Part shown: piece by piece, positions 9,012-17,259 of the stretch
Position numbering within the stretch: position 1 is the first letter of the stretch
Layout: every line of letters begins with the position of its first letter
Assembly (NCBI RefSeq): GCF_001418205.1
Contig: NZ_LIQF01000006.1
Location: 186,001-250,000, forward strand
Direction: 5' to 3'
Origin: Marinomonas fungiae
GTDB lineage: Bacteria > Pseudomonadota > Gammaproteobacteria > Pseudomonadales > Marinomonadaceae
Length of the DNA stretch: 64,000 nt
Position numbers and translations under genes: made by a program
Notes under the pieces: generated by a model
Databases searched by the model: none
Seen by the model: the letters and a program-made list of their open reading frames with translations, nothing else
Told to the model about the DNA's origin: nothing

Positions 9012-9034
9012 CATCTCATCAGTATAGTGAGATG
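9012..9034 (-). terminator. Possible weak terminator after zapE
   Basis: CATCTCA and TGAGATG pair perfectly over seven bases around a nine-base loop, shortly after the zapE stop. The minus-strand sequence after it (GTTTAC) is a poor U tract, so termination is uncertain. Confidence 0.35.
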
Positions 9035-9067
9035 ACGACTCATCTTTTAAATAAGACGCGTGCCTTA

Positions 9068-10180
9068 TCAGTATATATAACCAGCCGTTTGCATTTCAGA
9101 AATACGGCTGAATGTCCGCTGAAATTCAAATAACAAGATACCGTTGCTATATAAGCTCTCTAAGGCAACATCCGACTGAAACAGCATTTTAATACGCTGA
9201 TCATAGCATTCATCTACCAGACTAATAAAACGCCTCACGGCATCATCATGAATGCCTTGAGACACTTCTCGCTCTCCTGTCTGACCAGAACCAACGGCTC
9301 CGTCTTCGGTTCCACGGGCTTTGATGTGCTCGAACGGTGTCCCACTCAATTCAGGAATATTAGAAACAACAATACAGCTATACTCTTGTGCTAGGCGGAT
9401 GTAATCTTGGGCAGAGCGTGGGCTGACACACAAATCTTTAAAGTCACACCATAAAATGGATTCCGATTGCTGCAGGTAAGGTAGCTCGCGATGATTAACT
9501 CGGATTGTACCCTGCAAACTTGAGCGCTCTCCAAATAAGCTACTCATACATGTATTGAACTCAGACTGGCAGGTAAAAAATATCTTTTGGTCCGCCGGTA
9601 GGCGAAAGCGATGGTCTTTTTTTCCGGCGAAGTGAAAACTTAACAATCGAGATTCCAGCACATCAATGGTTGGTGCGAAGCGGTCCTTCTGCAGCTGATT
9701 TTGAAATAGCCCTGAGATTGGAATATTAGAGGTAGCAACCAAATAGCACCCCTCATCAAACAACCCTTGAATTAAATTTCCTAACAACATGGCATCCGCA
9801 ATATCAGAGACAAAGAACTCATCGAAGCAAATAACTTTGACCTCACGGGCCATGCGCGCAGCGATATGACGCAATGGATTTGCGACACCGAAAGTTGTAT
9901 TCAACTCTCGGTGCAGGTCACTCATAAAATGATGGAAATGCTGGCGCCGCCCGATTCCGTCAGGTAAGGACTGGAAAAAAAGATCCATAAGCATGGTTTT
10001 ACCACGTCCTACACTGCCCCATAAATAGACCCCTAAGCTAGGATTGTGCGGGATGCCCTCATGGCTTAGCTGTTGCCATAAAGTATCGAGTGCCGCGAGT
10101 GCATCGGCCTGAAAAGCATCATTTTCGATCTCTCCCGTTTGTACTCGCTGACGGTAAAGCTCAGAAGGTGGATTTAACAT
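9068..10180 (-). CDS. zapE: ZapE (AFG1 family ATPase)
   Basis: ZapE is a cytoplasmic ATPase that associates with the FtsZ ring and modulates its stability, mainly under stress or low oxygen in E. coli. The 370-residue length fits the family. Walker A is GSVGRGKT at 55-62 and Walker B is VICFDEF with Asp120 and Glu121. The AFG1-specific HFHHFM segment lies at 81-86. The gene follows cheB after 27 bases on the same strand, so it may be read through from the chemotaxis operon, though a functional link is not implied. Confidence 0.93.
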   Translation of the reverse strand: MLNPPSELYRQRVQTGEIENDAFQADALAALDTLWQQLSHEGIPHNPSLGVYLWGSVGRGKTMLMDLFFQSLPDGIGRRQHFHHFMSDLHRELNTTFGVANPLRHIAARMAREVKVICFDEFFVSDIADAMLLGNLIQGLFDEGCYLVATSNIPISGLFQNQLQKDRFAPTIDVLESRLLSFHFAGKKDHRFRLPADQKIFFTCQSEFNTCMSSLFGERSSLQGTIRVNHRELPYLQQSESILWCDFKDLCVSPRSAQDYIRLAQEYSCIVVSNIPELSGTPFEHIKARGTEDGAVGSGQTGEREVSQGIHDDAVRRFISLVDECYDQRIKMLFQSDVALESLYSNGILLFEFQRTFSRISEMQTAGYIY

Positions 10181-10207
10181 TTATCAATAAATCGTGTCAT
10201 AGAGGCA

Positions 10208-11257
10208 TTAAGAAGGCAATCCAGCTTTATGGTGCTTCAACCCTGAAATAAGCGCTGCCCCAACATCTTCGAGTGCTGCAACTTGATTAACTGCATCCAA
10301 CGCGATAGCAGCTCTCGGCATACCGAATACAACGCAGCTCTCTTCATCTTGGGCAACGGTAAAACCGCCATTATCATGGATTTTCTTCATCCCCTCCGCA
10401 CCATCTTTGCCCATCCCCGTTAACAAGGCGGCTAAGGAAAATTTCCCTACTTCCGTAGCAACGGAATCAAACAGAACATCGACAGAGGGACAATGACCAC
10501 TGACCTTCTCTCCTTTAAAGACATCGGTATAAAGAAGATTGCCCTTTCGAACCACACGCATATGGAAGCCCCCAGGTGCTAAAAAAGCATAACCTGGTCG
10601 TAGCTGTTCACCACCTTGCGCTTCAATTACAGTGAAATCCGTCGTGCGACTTAAGCGATCCGCATAAGTGGTAGTAAAGCCTGCGGGCATATGCTGAGTC
10701 ATGACCACAGCGAAGTTCTGGGCAGGCAACTGCTGTAAAACACTGTTAATCGCCTCCGTCCCACCAGTAGAAGCGCCGATAGCAATCACTCGATTAACAT
10801 CTACAGCAGAAGAAACTGGCTTTCTTGGCTCGCGGCGAGCATGACCAACATGACTTCGAGCGGCCATCTTGACTTTACTAACCAGCGTAGTCGAATATTG
10901 CTGGAACATGGAAATATCGTTGATCACAGGCTTTGCAATATAATCAACCGCACCTAATTCAAGGGCCTTCAAGGTAATTTCCGCCCGAGCACGCGTCAGT
11001 GTAGAGATCATAATCACAGGTGTGGGCTTGGCTTTCATCAACACTTCGAGAAAGCGGATACCATCTACTTCTGGCATTTCTACGTCTAAAGTAATGACGT
11101 CAGGAGCGAGTTGGTTCACTAGTTTTTTGGCTTCAAAAGCGTCTTTTGCAGCCCCAACGACAGAAATATCCTTATCAGAGTTGAGAACTTCAGTTAACAA
11201 CCTTCGAATAAGTTCAGAGTCATCAACGACTAATACTCGAATGGGTTGATGTGACAT
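10208..11257 (-). CDS. cheB: CheB chemoreceptor glutamate methylesterase
   Basis: CheB removes methyl groups from receptor glutamates to reset sensitivity. The 349-residue protein has an N-terminal receiver domain with acidic pair Asp12-Asp13 and phospho-acceptor Asp58, and a C-terminal esterase domain. The catalytic triad appears as Ser163 (IGASTGG), His189 (TQHMPAG) and Asp285 (GMGKDG). It lies 17 bases downstream of cheD and is the last dedicated chemotaxis gene of the operon. Gene order cheR-cheD-cheB is the same as in the Pseudomonas aeruginosa Che2 cluster as I recall it. Confidence 0.97.
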   Translation of the reverse strand: MSHQPIRVLVVDDSELIRRLLTEVLNSDKDISVVGAAKDAFEAKKLVNQLAPDVITLDVEMPEVDGIRFLEVLMKAKPTPVIMISTLTRARAEITLKALELGAVDYIAKPVINDISMFQQYSTTLVSKVKMAARSHVGHARREPRKPVSSAVDVNRVIAIGASTGGTEAINSVLQQLPAQNFAVVMTQHMPAGFTTTYADRLSRTTDFTVIEAQGGEQLRPGYAFLAPGGFHMRVVRKGNLLYTDVFKGEKVSGHCPSVDVLFDSVATEVGKFSLAALLTGMGKDGAEGMKKIHDNGGFTVAQDEESCVVFGMPRAAIALDAVNQVAALEDVGAALISGLKHHKAGLPS

Positions 11258-11274
11258 ACAACTTGTTACCTTAA

Positions 11275-11886
11275 TCAGAATAGATCAATATCACCTGAAT
11301 CAGTCTGGCTTTCAACAACCGCCTGCTTGTAGCGAAGCTCGTTGTCGATTAACTCATCGTCATAGTGATTCTTCAGTTTTTTCATTAACGCTCTGCCAGA
11401 GACAGGAAAGAAGTTTATGCGTCTAGGATAGATATCCAGCAAATCAGAAGCATCCACAGGAATGCCTTCGTTCTTTAAATATGACTGAATAAACTCAGCG
11501 TTATTTTTACCAACATTGTTGTGTACCATACCGCGAATCACTGCCCCACCACCAAAAATCTTAGCACGGAAGCGATCACGGCGTCCGCCCAACTTTACAA
11601 GATGGTTAATCAGCATCTCCATAGCGTATACACCATAACGGCCAGATGCAGATAAAAGATCATTTGGATCACCTTCAGGTAACAAAAAATGATTCATACC
11701 ACCGACTTTAGAAATGGGGTCATACAAACAAACAGCAACGCATGACCCCAATAAAGTGGTGATCATCATGCTTTCAGATGTGGCGAAATATTCTCCCGGC
11801 AACACCTTCATTGCGTCACTTTCAAACTGACGATCAAAGTAACGTCTAGTCGCCAAGTGCTCTTGTGCAGCTTCTTTTAATGCCAT
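11275..11886 (-). CDS. cheD: CheD chemoreceptor glutamine deamidase
   Basis: CheD deamidates receptor glutamines so they can be methylated. The 203-residue protein keeps the catalytic residues Thr43, Cys49 and His66 (LGSCVAVC and GGMNHFLLP), spaced as in Thermotoga CheD. It is longer than minimal CheD (about 160 residues), with an extra N-terminal segment and a C-terminal tail. The last seven residues, SGDIDLF, are identical to the end of the MCP-like protein encoded at 21801-22943. No CheC is present in the window. It sits between cheR (11-base gap) and cheB. Confidence 0.95.
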   Translation of the reverse strand: MALKEAAQEHLATRRYFDRQFESDAMKVLPGEYFATSESMMITTLLGSCVAVCLYDPISKVGGMNHFLLPEGDPNDLLSASGRYGVYAMEMLINHLVKLGGRRDRFRAKIFGGGAVIRGMVHNNVGKNNAEFIQSYLKNEGIPVDASDLLDIYPRRINFFPVSGRALMKKLKNHYDDELIDNELRYKQAVVESQTDSGDIDLF

Positions 11887-11897
11887 ACTGAGCCTCC

Positions 11898-12695
11898 TTA
11901 TACTTTGCGATATGCAGTACGACCAACTGGTTTCATCAGGTGCCCCAAATGATTGAAGTTTTCTGAATGACCAGCGATGTACAGTCCGCCGGGCCGTAAC
12001 TTTTCAAGCAGCTTCTCAAGAATCTGTACTTGTGTATCTTTGTCGAAGTAAATCATCACGTTGCGACAAAATATCACGTCCAACCCTGGTTGAATGGGAT
12101 AGCTATTATCGAGCAAGTTTACTTTTCTGAACTCAACTAAATCACGCAACTGAGGCACCACTTTGGCATGCCCTAAATTTGCCCCTTTACCGCGTAGAAA
12201 AAAGTTCTTCTTGTTTTCTATAGGATCCACTTTATCAATTGGGTAGACCCCCATACTGGCTTTTGTTAGTACATTACTATCGATATCCGAGGCGATCAAA
12301 CGACTGGAAATATCAAAGCGCCCAAAGGCCTTTACTAAAGTCATCGCGATAGAGTAAGGCTCTTCTCCTGTACTGGAGGCTGCACACCATAGACGCTCAC
12401 AACGCTCCCCCGAATGGATAAACTCTTGCAACATGTCAAAATGATGAGGCTCTCGGAAGAATGACGTCAAGTTGGTCGTTAACGCATTAATAAAATGTTC
12501 TTGCTCATTTGGATGAGTTTCTAGGTAATTTAAATACTGCTTAACTTCCTTTAAGCCTAATTTACGTATACGAGGAGCAAGCCGACTGTAAACCATAGAT
12601 TCCTTACTGTCGGCAAGATTAATTCCTGCTAGAGCACGAAGCTCTGAGCGGACTTTATTAAAGTCCGCATCCGTGTAACCAAACTCACGAGCCAT
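11898..12695 (-). CDS. cheR: CheR chemoreceptor methyltransferase
   Basis: CheR methylates receptor glutamates using S-adenosylmethionine. The 265-residue protein has the N-terminal helical CheR_N domain and the SAM-binding domain with WCAASSTGEEPYSIAM. It also has the VIFCRNVMIYF motif typical of the family. A likely partner is the soluble double-PAS receptor two genes upstream, which ends in a GWEEF tail of the kind CheR binds. It lies in the chemotaxis operon between the transmembrane receptor and cheD. Confidence 0.96.
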   Translation of the reverse strand: MAREFGYTDADFNKVRSELRALAGINLADSKESMVYSRLAPRIRKLGLKEVKQYLNYLETHPNEQEHFINALTTNLTSFFREPHHFDMLQEFIHSGERCERLWCAASSTGEEPYSIAMTLVKAFGRFDISSRLIASDIDSNVLTKASMGVYPIDKVDPIENKKNFFLRGKGANLGHAKVVPQLRDLVEFRKVNLLDNSYPIQPGLDVIFCRNVMIYFDKDTQVQILEKLLEKLRPGGLYIAGHSENFNHLGHLMKPVGRTAYRKV

Positions 12696-12738
12696 AGTGA
12701 CGACGACCTGTGCAATAGTGGTGGGAAAGCCGCTTTAA

Positions 12739-14736
12739 TTAATGCCCTTGCGTCAGCTGAAGCGTCGGTACAGAACCACGCTTAATATTGAAGCGCTGAA
12801 CGTTCTGCTGCAAATTAAAAGCTTGCGAACGCATGCTGTCCGCGGCGGCGGCAGCTTCTTCAACAAGTGCGGCGTTTTGTTGTGTCATCTCATCCATCCG
12901 CACCACGGCTTGGTTAATTTCATCCAAACCAGTTGCTTGATCAGTGGATGCTGACGCTACTTGTGACATCAGATCGTTAACACGCATAATTGCCGACTCG
13001 ATCTGCTCCATGATTTGACCTGACTGATTGACAAGCTTGTTGCCGTCTTCCACTTTCGATACCGAGTCAGAGATCAATTCTTTGATATCTTTCGCAGCAT
13101 TTGCAGAACGTTGAGCAAGCGTACGAACTTCTGACGCCACCACTGCAAAACCGCGCCCTTGTTCACCCGCGCGAGCCGCTTCTACTGCAGCATTTAACGC
13201 TAGAATATTGGTCTGGAAAGCAATGCCGTCGATAATGCTAATAATGTCGGCAATCTCGCGTGATGCATCATTTATCGATGACATAGTCGCGACGACTTGC
13301 TTAACCTGCTCACCACCTTGCTTCGCCACTTTCGATGCATCATTTGCCAAGCTACTTGCGCTACGCACATTCTCAGATGTTTGGCGCACATTGCCTGTCA
13401 TTAGATCCATACTCGAAGCCGTTTCTTCAAGGCTTGACGCTTGACTTTCAGTTCGAGCTGATAGGTCAGAGTTACCTTGCGCAATCTCAGACGCTGCATG
13501 GTTAATAGTTTCCGCAGCATCTTGAATTTCAGCAATCATACTGGTCAGGTTTTCACAGGTTTCATTACAGAAACGTTTTAAGTTATCAAATTGTCCCTGA
13601 TAATCTTCTGTGATTCGCTGTGTCAAATCACCTTCAGACATAGCCATCAATACTCGACCCACGTCTGCAAGTCCGTGATCGGCCGTACTCATCAATTGAT
13701 TTAGAGCCTTCGCCATGAACAGCATAAAGCCTTTCTTGTCCTCTTCTTTTGCTCGAATCGTAAAGTTACCTGCAGCAGCCTCTTCTACAAGATGACTAAT
13801 TTCTTTCTCAGACTGCACTTCGCTCGTACGATCAGCCCATTCAACAACTGAACCAATGCGCTGTCCATTCCTATCAAAAATTGGATTGGCAATAAGGCGA
13901 AAATGTAGATTAGCCACTTTAATTTGAGCTTGGTGGACCTTTTCCAAAGAAGCCAAAAGATCTGCCTGATGTGATGGATTCTTGTGGAAGATATCCATCG
14001 TCGAGCCAACAATGGTATCAACGTTAAAATGCGGTAAAACTTGTCGTAGTTCACCCTCTACACCGCGCAACATTGTTTCCACAGATTTGTTCATATAAAC
14101 AATCTTGCGTTCAGAGTCCGCGATCATGACGTTGGTAGAAGTTGCGTTCAGCGCTTGAAGAATACGATTTGACTCAAGCTCGCGAGCTAGGTTCGCTTGA
14201 TTGGCCTGATCTAATTCAGCCTGTTTACTTTTAAGATCCATAGCTACTTTCTGTAATGGCTTAATTAAACTTGCAAAAGCACCATCACTGTTAAGCCTAG
14301 CGACATCTTCATAGCGTCCCGCTGAGATCGCTAAAACCATGGTAGAGATTTGGCTAACTAAAGTTGTGAAACTCGTAGCAATCCACAAAATCAACAATAT
14401 CGCGATAATACCTGCCCCGATAGCAAGATAAGCACTAGAAGCACCTTGCTCTTCCGTTTGGACATTTACTAATTGAGGCAGTACATCAGCAAACAAGCCA
14501 TCTACCACTGCGCTTTGTTGCTGAAACGCCTGAGCCGCAGAGATCGAGTCTGTCGCCGCTCGCGATTGGATAAGTTGATAAGTCATGGCTAACTCATCCA
14601 ATCGAGCCTGTAATTCGGTTGACACACTGACATCAGAGCCATTACTGCCTTTGAATAAGCTATAAGAAGGCAAGCCAATAGCAAAGACCGTTACCAACAC
14701 CAGTAATATAAATTTCACAGACAACTTAGTACTCAA
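12739..14736 (-). CDS. Transmembrane methyl-accepting chemotaxis protein with PAS domain
   Basis: This 665-residue receptor has transmembrane helices at about 8-24 and 103-124, enclosing a small periplasmic domain of about 75 residues. A cytoplasmic PAS-like domain follows at about 195-315, including [16 protein letters not shown] and FHKNPSHQ. A second linker region leads to a full MCP signalling domain with the kinase-contact tip [20 protein letters not shown]. The C-terminus ends LQLTQGH, with no CheR-binding pentapeptide, so it may depend on the GWEEF-bearing receptor for adaptation. Its ligand is unknown; the periplasmic domain is too small for a Cache fold. It is encoded between the soluble receptor and cheR. 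Confidence 0.93.
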   Translation of the reverse strand: MSTKLSVKFILLVLVTVFAIGLPSYSLFKGSNGSDVSVSTELQARLDELAMTYQLIQSRAATDSISAAQAFQQQSAVVDGLFADVLPQLVNVQTEEQGASSAYLAIGAGIIAILLILWIATSFTTLVSQISTMVLAISAGRYEDVARLNSDGAFASLIKPLQKVAMDLKSKQAELDQANQANLARELESNRILQALNATSTNVMIADSERKIVYMNKSVETMLRGVEGELRQVLPHFNVDTIVGSTMDIFHKNPSHQADLLASLEKVHQAQIKVANLHFRLIANPIFDRNGQRIGSVVEWADRTSEVQSEKEISHLVEEAAAGNFTIRAKEEDKKGFMLFMAKALNQLMSTADHGLADVGRVLMAMSEGDLTQRITEDYQGQFDNLKRFCNETCENLTSMIAEIQDAAETINHAASEIAQGNSDLSARTESQASSLEETASSMDLMTGNVRQTSENVRSASSLANDASKVAKQGGEQVKQVVATMSSINDASREIADIISIIDGIAFQTNILALNAAVEAARAGEQGRGFAVVASEVRTLAQRSANAAKDIKELISDSVSKVEDGNKLVNQSGQIMEQIESAIMRVNDLMSQVASASTDQATGLDEINQAVVRMDEMTQQNAALVEEAAAAADSMRSQAFNLQQNVQRFNIKRGSVPTLQLTQGH

Positions 14737-14802
14737 AATAGTTCACCTACGCAAGCCCGTTAAGGACAGCTATTCAACGATTAATAACCTTAAATCTCTT
14801 CC

Positions 14803-16722
14803 TTAAAATTCTTCCCAGCCATCATCATCCTGAACAGTTGGCTTCGGCAAAGGCTTGCTCGGCGCAGGTATTTTTTGCGCCTCTGCCTTTGGCTTAGTTA
14901 AAGGTTTCTCCACAACTTCCCGTTTTTTCAAGGCTGGTTTTGAAGCAGGGACTGCTCGTTTAGGAGCCGTTAAAGCCGCTCTAGAGCTAAATGATGAAGC
15001 GGTATGGCTCTCATCAATCACAAACTGACTCATATTCGTTGCAAGTTGGTCCGCTTGATTTAAAAGACTTTCCGAAGCCGCTGCCGCCTCTTCCACCAAG
15101 GCAGCATTCTGTTGCGTCATTTCGTCCATTTGAGTCACAGCCTTGCCAATTTCATCCAATCCCGAAGACTGTTCAGAAGAGGCAGACGAAATATCATTCA
15201 TGATGCTGCTAACTTTCTTAATGGCGCCAACAATCTCTTTCATGGTATCGCCAGACTTATTCACTAACTCATTGCCTACCGCAATTTTAGAGCCTGATTC
15301 AGAAATCAATCCTTTAATATCTTTGGCAGCATTCGCAGATCTTTGCGCCAATGTCCGAACCTCGGAGGCTACTACTGCAAAACCACGACCTTGCTCGCCA
15401 GCACGTGCCGCCTCTACCGCAGCATTTAGCGCCAATATATTGGTTTGGAAAGCAATGCCATCGATCATACCAATGATGTCTGAAATTTTTTGCGACGATT
15501 CATTAATCGAGGCCATCGTTGCGACGACTTGATCAATCAATTCTCCGCCATCGGTGGCAACCGATACCGCATTCGAAGCTAAAGCCGACCCTTGCTGAGC
15601 ATTGTTAGAGTTTTGTCGAACAGTACTGGTTAGCTGCTCCATACTAGAAGCGGTTTCTTCAAGATTCGCGGCCTGCTGTTCGGTTCGACGCGAGAGGTCT
15701 GTGTTACCATTTGAGATCTCACGAGCACCCAAATAAACTGCGTCAGAAGCACTTTTAATCTGAGTAATCACATCAGTCATAGTGACAAGTAAAGCATTCA
15801 CACCTTGGCATAAACTTAACAGCGACCCTGACTTACCCTCGAGAGGAACACGTTGAGTGAGATCATTTGAAGTAGCGGCTTCAATCGCCTCATTCACCTG
15901 TTCCACTGCACTTTGTAATTGCTGCTCTGCTTCTACTTGCGAGGTAATATCCGTCGCGTATTTTACAACTTTGTAAATATTACCTAACGCATCTCGAATA
16001 GGGCTGTAATTGGCTTGAATCCAAATCACCTTGCCGTCTTTACGTACTCGAGGAAAACGGCCAACAAAATGTTCACCAGCGTTCAGTTTTCGCCAGAACT
16101 CTCGGTACTCTTCGGACTGACGAAAGTTTGCATCGACAAACATACTGTGATGTTTTCCACGCACCTCTTCGGCGGTATAGCCCAATGCATTTAGAAAGTT
16201 ATTATTGGCTTCATAAATAACACCCTCTAAATTAAATGAAATCACAGCTTGGGCATTTGAAATAGCCTCCAACTGACTCGCATAGTCAGCCGCTTGATTT
16301 TTCTTTTCAGTAATGTCCGATGCAAACTTCACTACTTTAAAAGGTTTGCCATTTTCATCAAAGATTGGGTTATAGCTTGCTTCAATCCAAATACGCTTAC
16401 CTTGTTTGGTAATACGACAGAACTCACCCGCTTGGAATTGACCCGCAGCCAAGTTAGCCCAAAAAGCACGGTATTCGTTGCTATTACGAGAAGCATCGTC
16501 AATAAACAAGGAGTGATGCTTTCCTACTACTTCATCAAGCGAATAACCCAATGCATTTAAGAAGTTATCATTGGCATATAGGATCGTTCCCTTTAGATCA
16601 AACTCAATGACAGCTTGTGATTTAGACAGAGCTTCAAGTTGGCCACGTAGATTTGTCAACTCATCTTGAGAAACAATTACCTGACCAGCTTCTAACGGTT
16701 TAGCAAATAAGCCTTTAAACAT
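14803..16722 (-). CDS. Soluble double-PAS chemoreceptor (Aer/BdlA-like) with GWEEF tail
   Basis: This 639-residue protein has no transmembrane helix. Two PAS domains (about 30-140 and 150-265) share the Aer/BdlA-type ends [17 protein letters not shown] and [22 protein letters not shown]-like linker and a full MCP signalling domain follow, then a Pro/Lys-rich flexible stretch ending DDDGWEEF. The GWEEF end matches the CheR-binding pentapeptide of P. aeruginosa Aer2/McpB as I recall it. The protein is likely a cytoplasmic redox, oxygen or energy sensor, though the cofactor cannot be read. It sits directly downstream of cheW, the same place as Aer2 in Pseudomonas Che2. Confidence 0.93.
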   Translation of the reverse strand: MFKGLFAKPLEAGQVIVSQDELTNLRGQLEALSKSQAVIEFDLKGTILYANDNFLNALGYSLDEVVGKHHSLFIDDASRNSNEYRAFWANLAAGQFQAGEFCRITKQGKRIWIEASYNPIFDENGKPFKVVKFASDITEKKNQAADYASQLEAISNAQAVISFNLEGVIYEANNNFLNALGYTAEEVRGKHHSMFVDANFRQSEEYREFWRKLNAGEHFVGRFPRVRKDGKVIWIQANYSPIRDALGNIYKVVKYATDITSQVEAEQQLQSAVEQVNEAIEAATSNDLTQRVPLEGKSGSLLSLCQGVNALLVTMTDVITQIKSASDAVYLGAREISNGNTDLSRRTEQQAANLEETASSMEQLTSTVRQNSNNAQQGSALASNAVSVATDGGELIDQVVATMASINESSQKISDIIGMIDGIAFQTNILALNAAVEAARAGEQGRGFAVVASEVRTLAQRSANAAKDIKGLISESGSKIAVGNELVNKSGDTMKEIVGAIKKVSSIMNDISSASSEQSSGLDEIGKAVTQMDEMTQQNAALVEEAAAASESLLNQADQLATNMSQFVIDESHTASSFSSRAALTAPKRAVPASKPALKKREVVEKPLTKPKAEAQKIPAPSKPLPKPTVQDDDGWEEF

Positions 16723-16776
16723 AATATTTAGCCTTCCTACCTAAGTTGGTTCATCTAATGGCAACACTGCTGTCAA

Positions 16777-17259
16777 TCAAGCAGGCTCGAAAATACCTAA
16801 TTCATCACTAGAGATCAGTGCTTCAATATCGACAATAATCACCATGCTATCTTCTAACGCAGCTAATCCATGGAGGTACTGGCTGTCAAAAGCTACACCA
16901 AATTCTGGCGCGGGTCGGATCTCTTCATCTTCTAGATTCATCACATCGGACACACCATCAACCACGATGCCGACGATTCGATCATGGATGTTTAACATGA
17001 TCACGATGGTCCATTCATTATACGTCGGCTCGCCAATACCGAATTTAATTCGCAAATCGATAATTGGGACAATATCGCCACGCAAATTAATCACCCCTTT
17101 AATAAAACTTGGGGCATTTGCTATTTTAGTTGTGGCTTCATAACCGCGAATCTCTTTCACAGTCATAATGTCCAGTGCATAGGTTTCATCGCCTAAAACA
17201 AAGGTCAAAAACTCTCTCGTTGGCATAATTGAAACATTACCCTGCTGCTCTGACGGCAT
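16777..17259 (-). CDS. cheW: CheW coupling protein (operon copy)
   Basis: CheW links CheA to the tips of the receptors. The 160-residue protein is a single CheW domain, with the segments YALDIMTVKEIRGYE, FIKGVINLRGDIVPIIDLR and GIVVDGVSDVM that define the family. Its start overlaps the end of cheA by 23 bases, which implies translational coupling. A second, unlinked cheW lies at 41110-41619. Confidence 0.96.
   Translation of the reverse strand: MPSEQQGNVSIMPTREFLTFVLGDETYALDIMTVKEIRGYEATTKIANAPSFIKGVINLRGDIVPIIDLRIKFGIGEPTYNEWTIVIMLNIHDRIVGIVVDGVSDVMNLEDEEIRPAPEFGVAFDSQYLHGLAALEDSMVIIVDIEALISSDELGIFEPA

Noticed and set aside
11275..11298. DIDLF tails as sliding-clamp binding motifs
   Set aside because: They resemble the QLxLF clamp motif but lack the Gln, and both occur on chemotaxis proteins with no expected link to replication.
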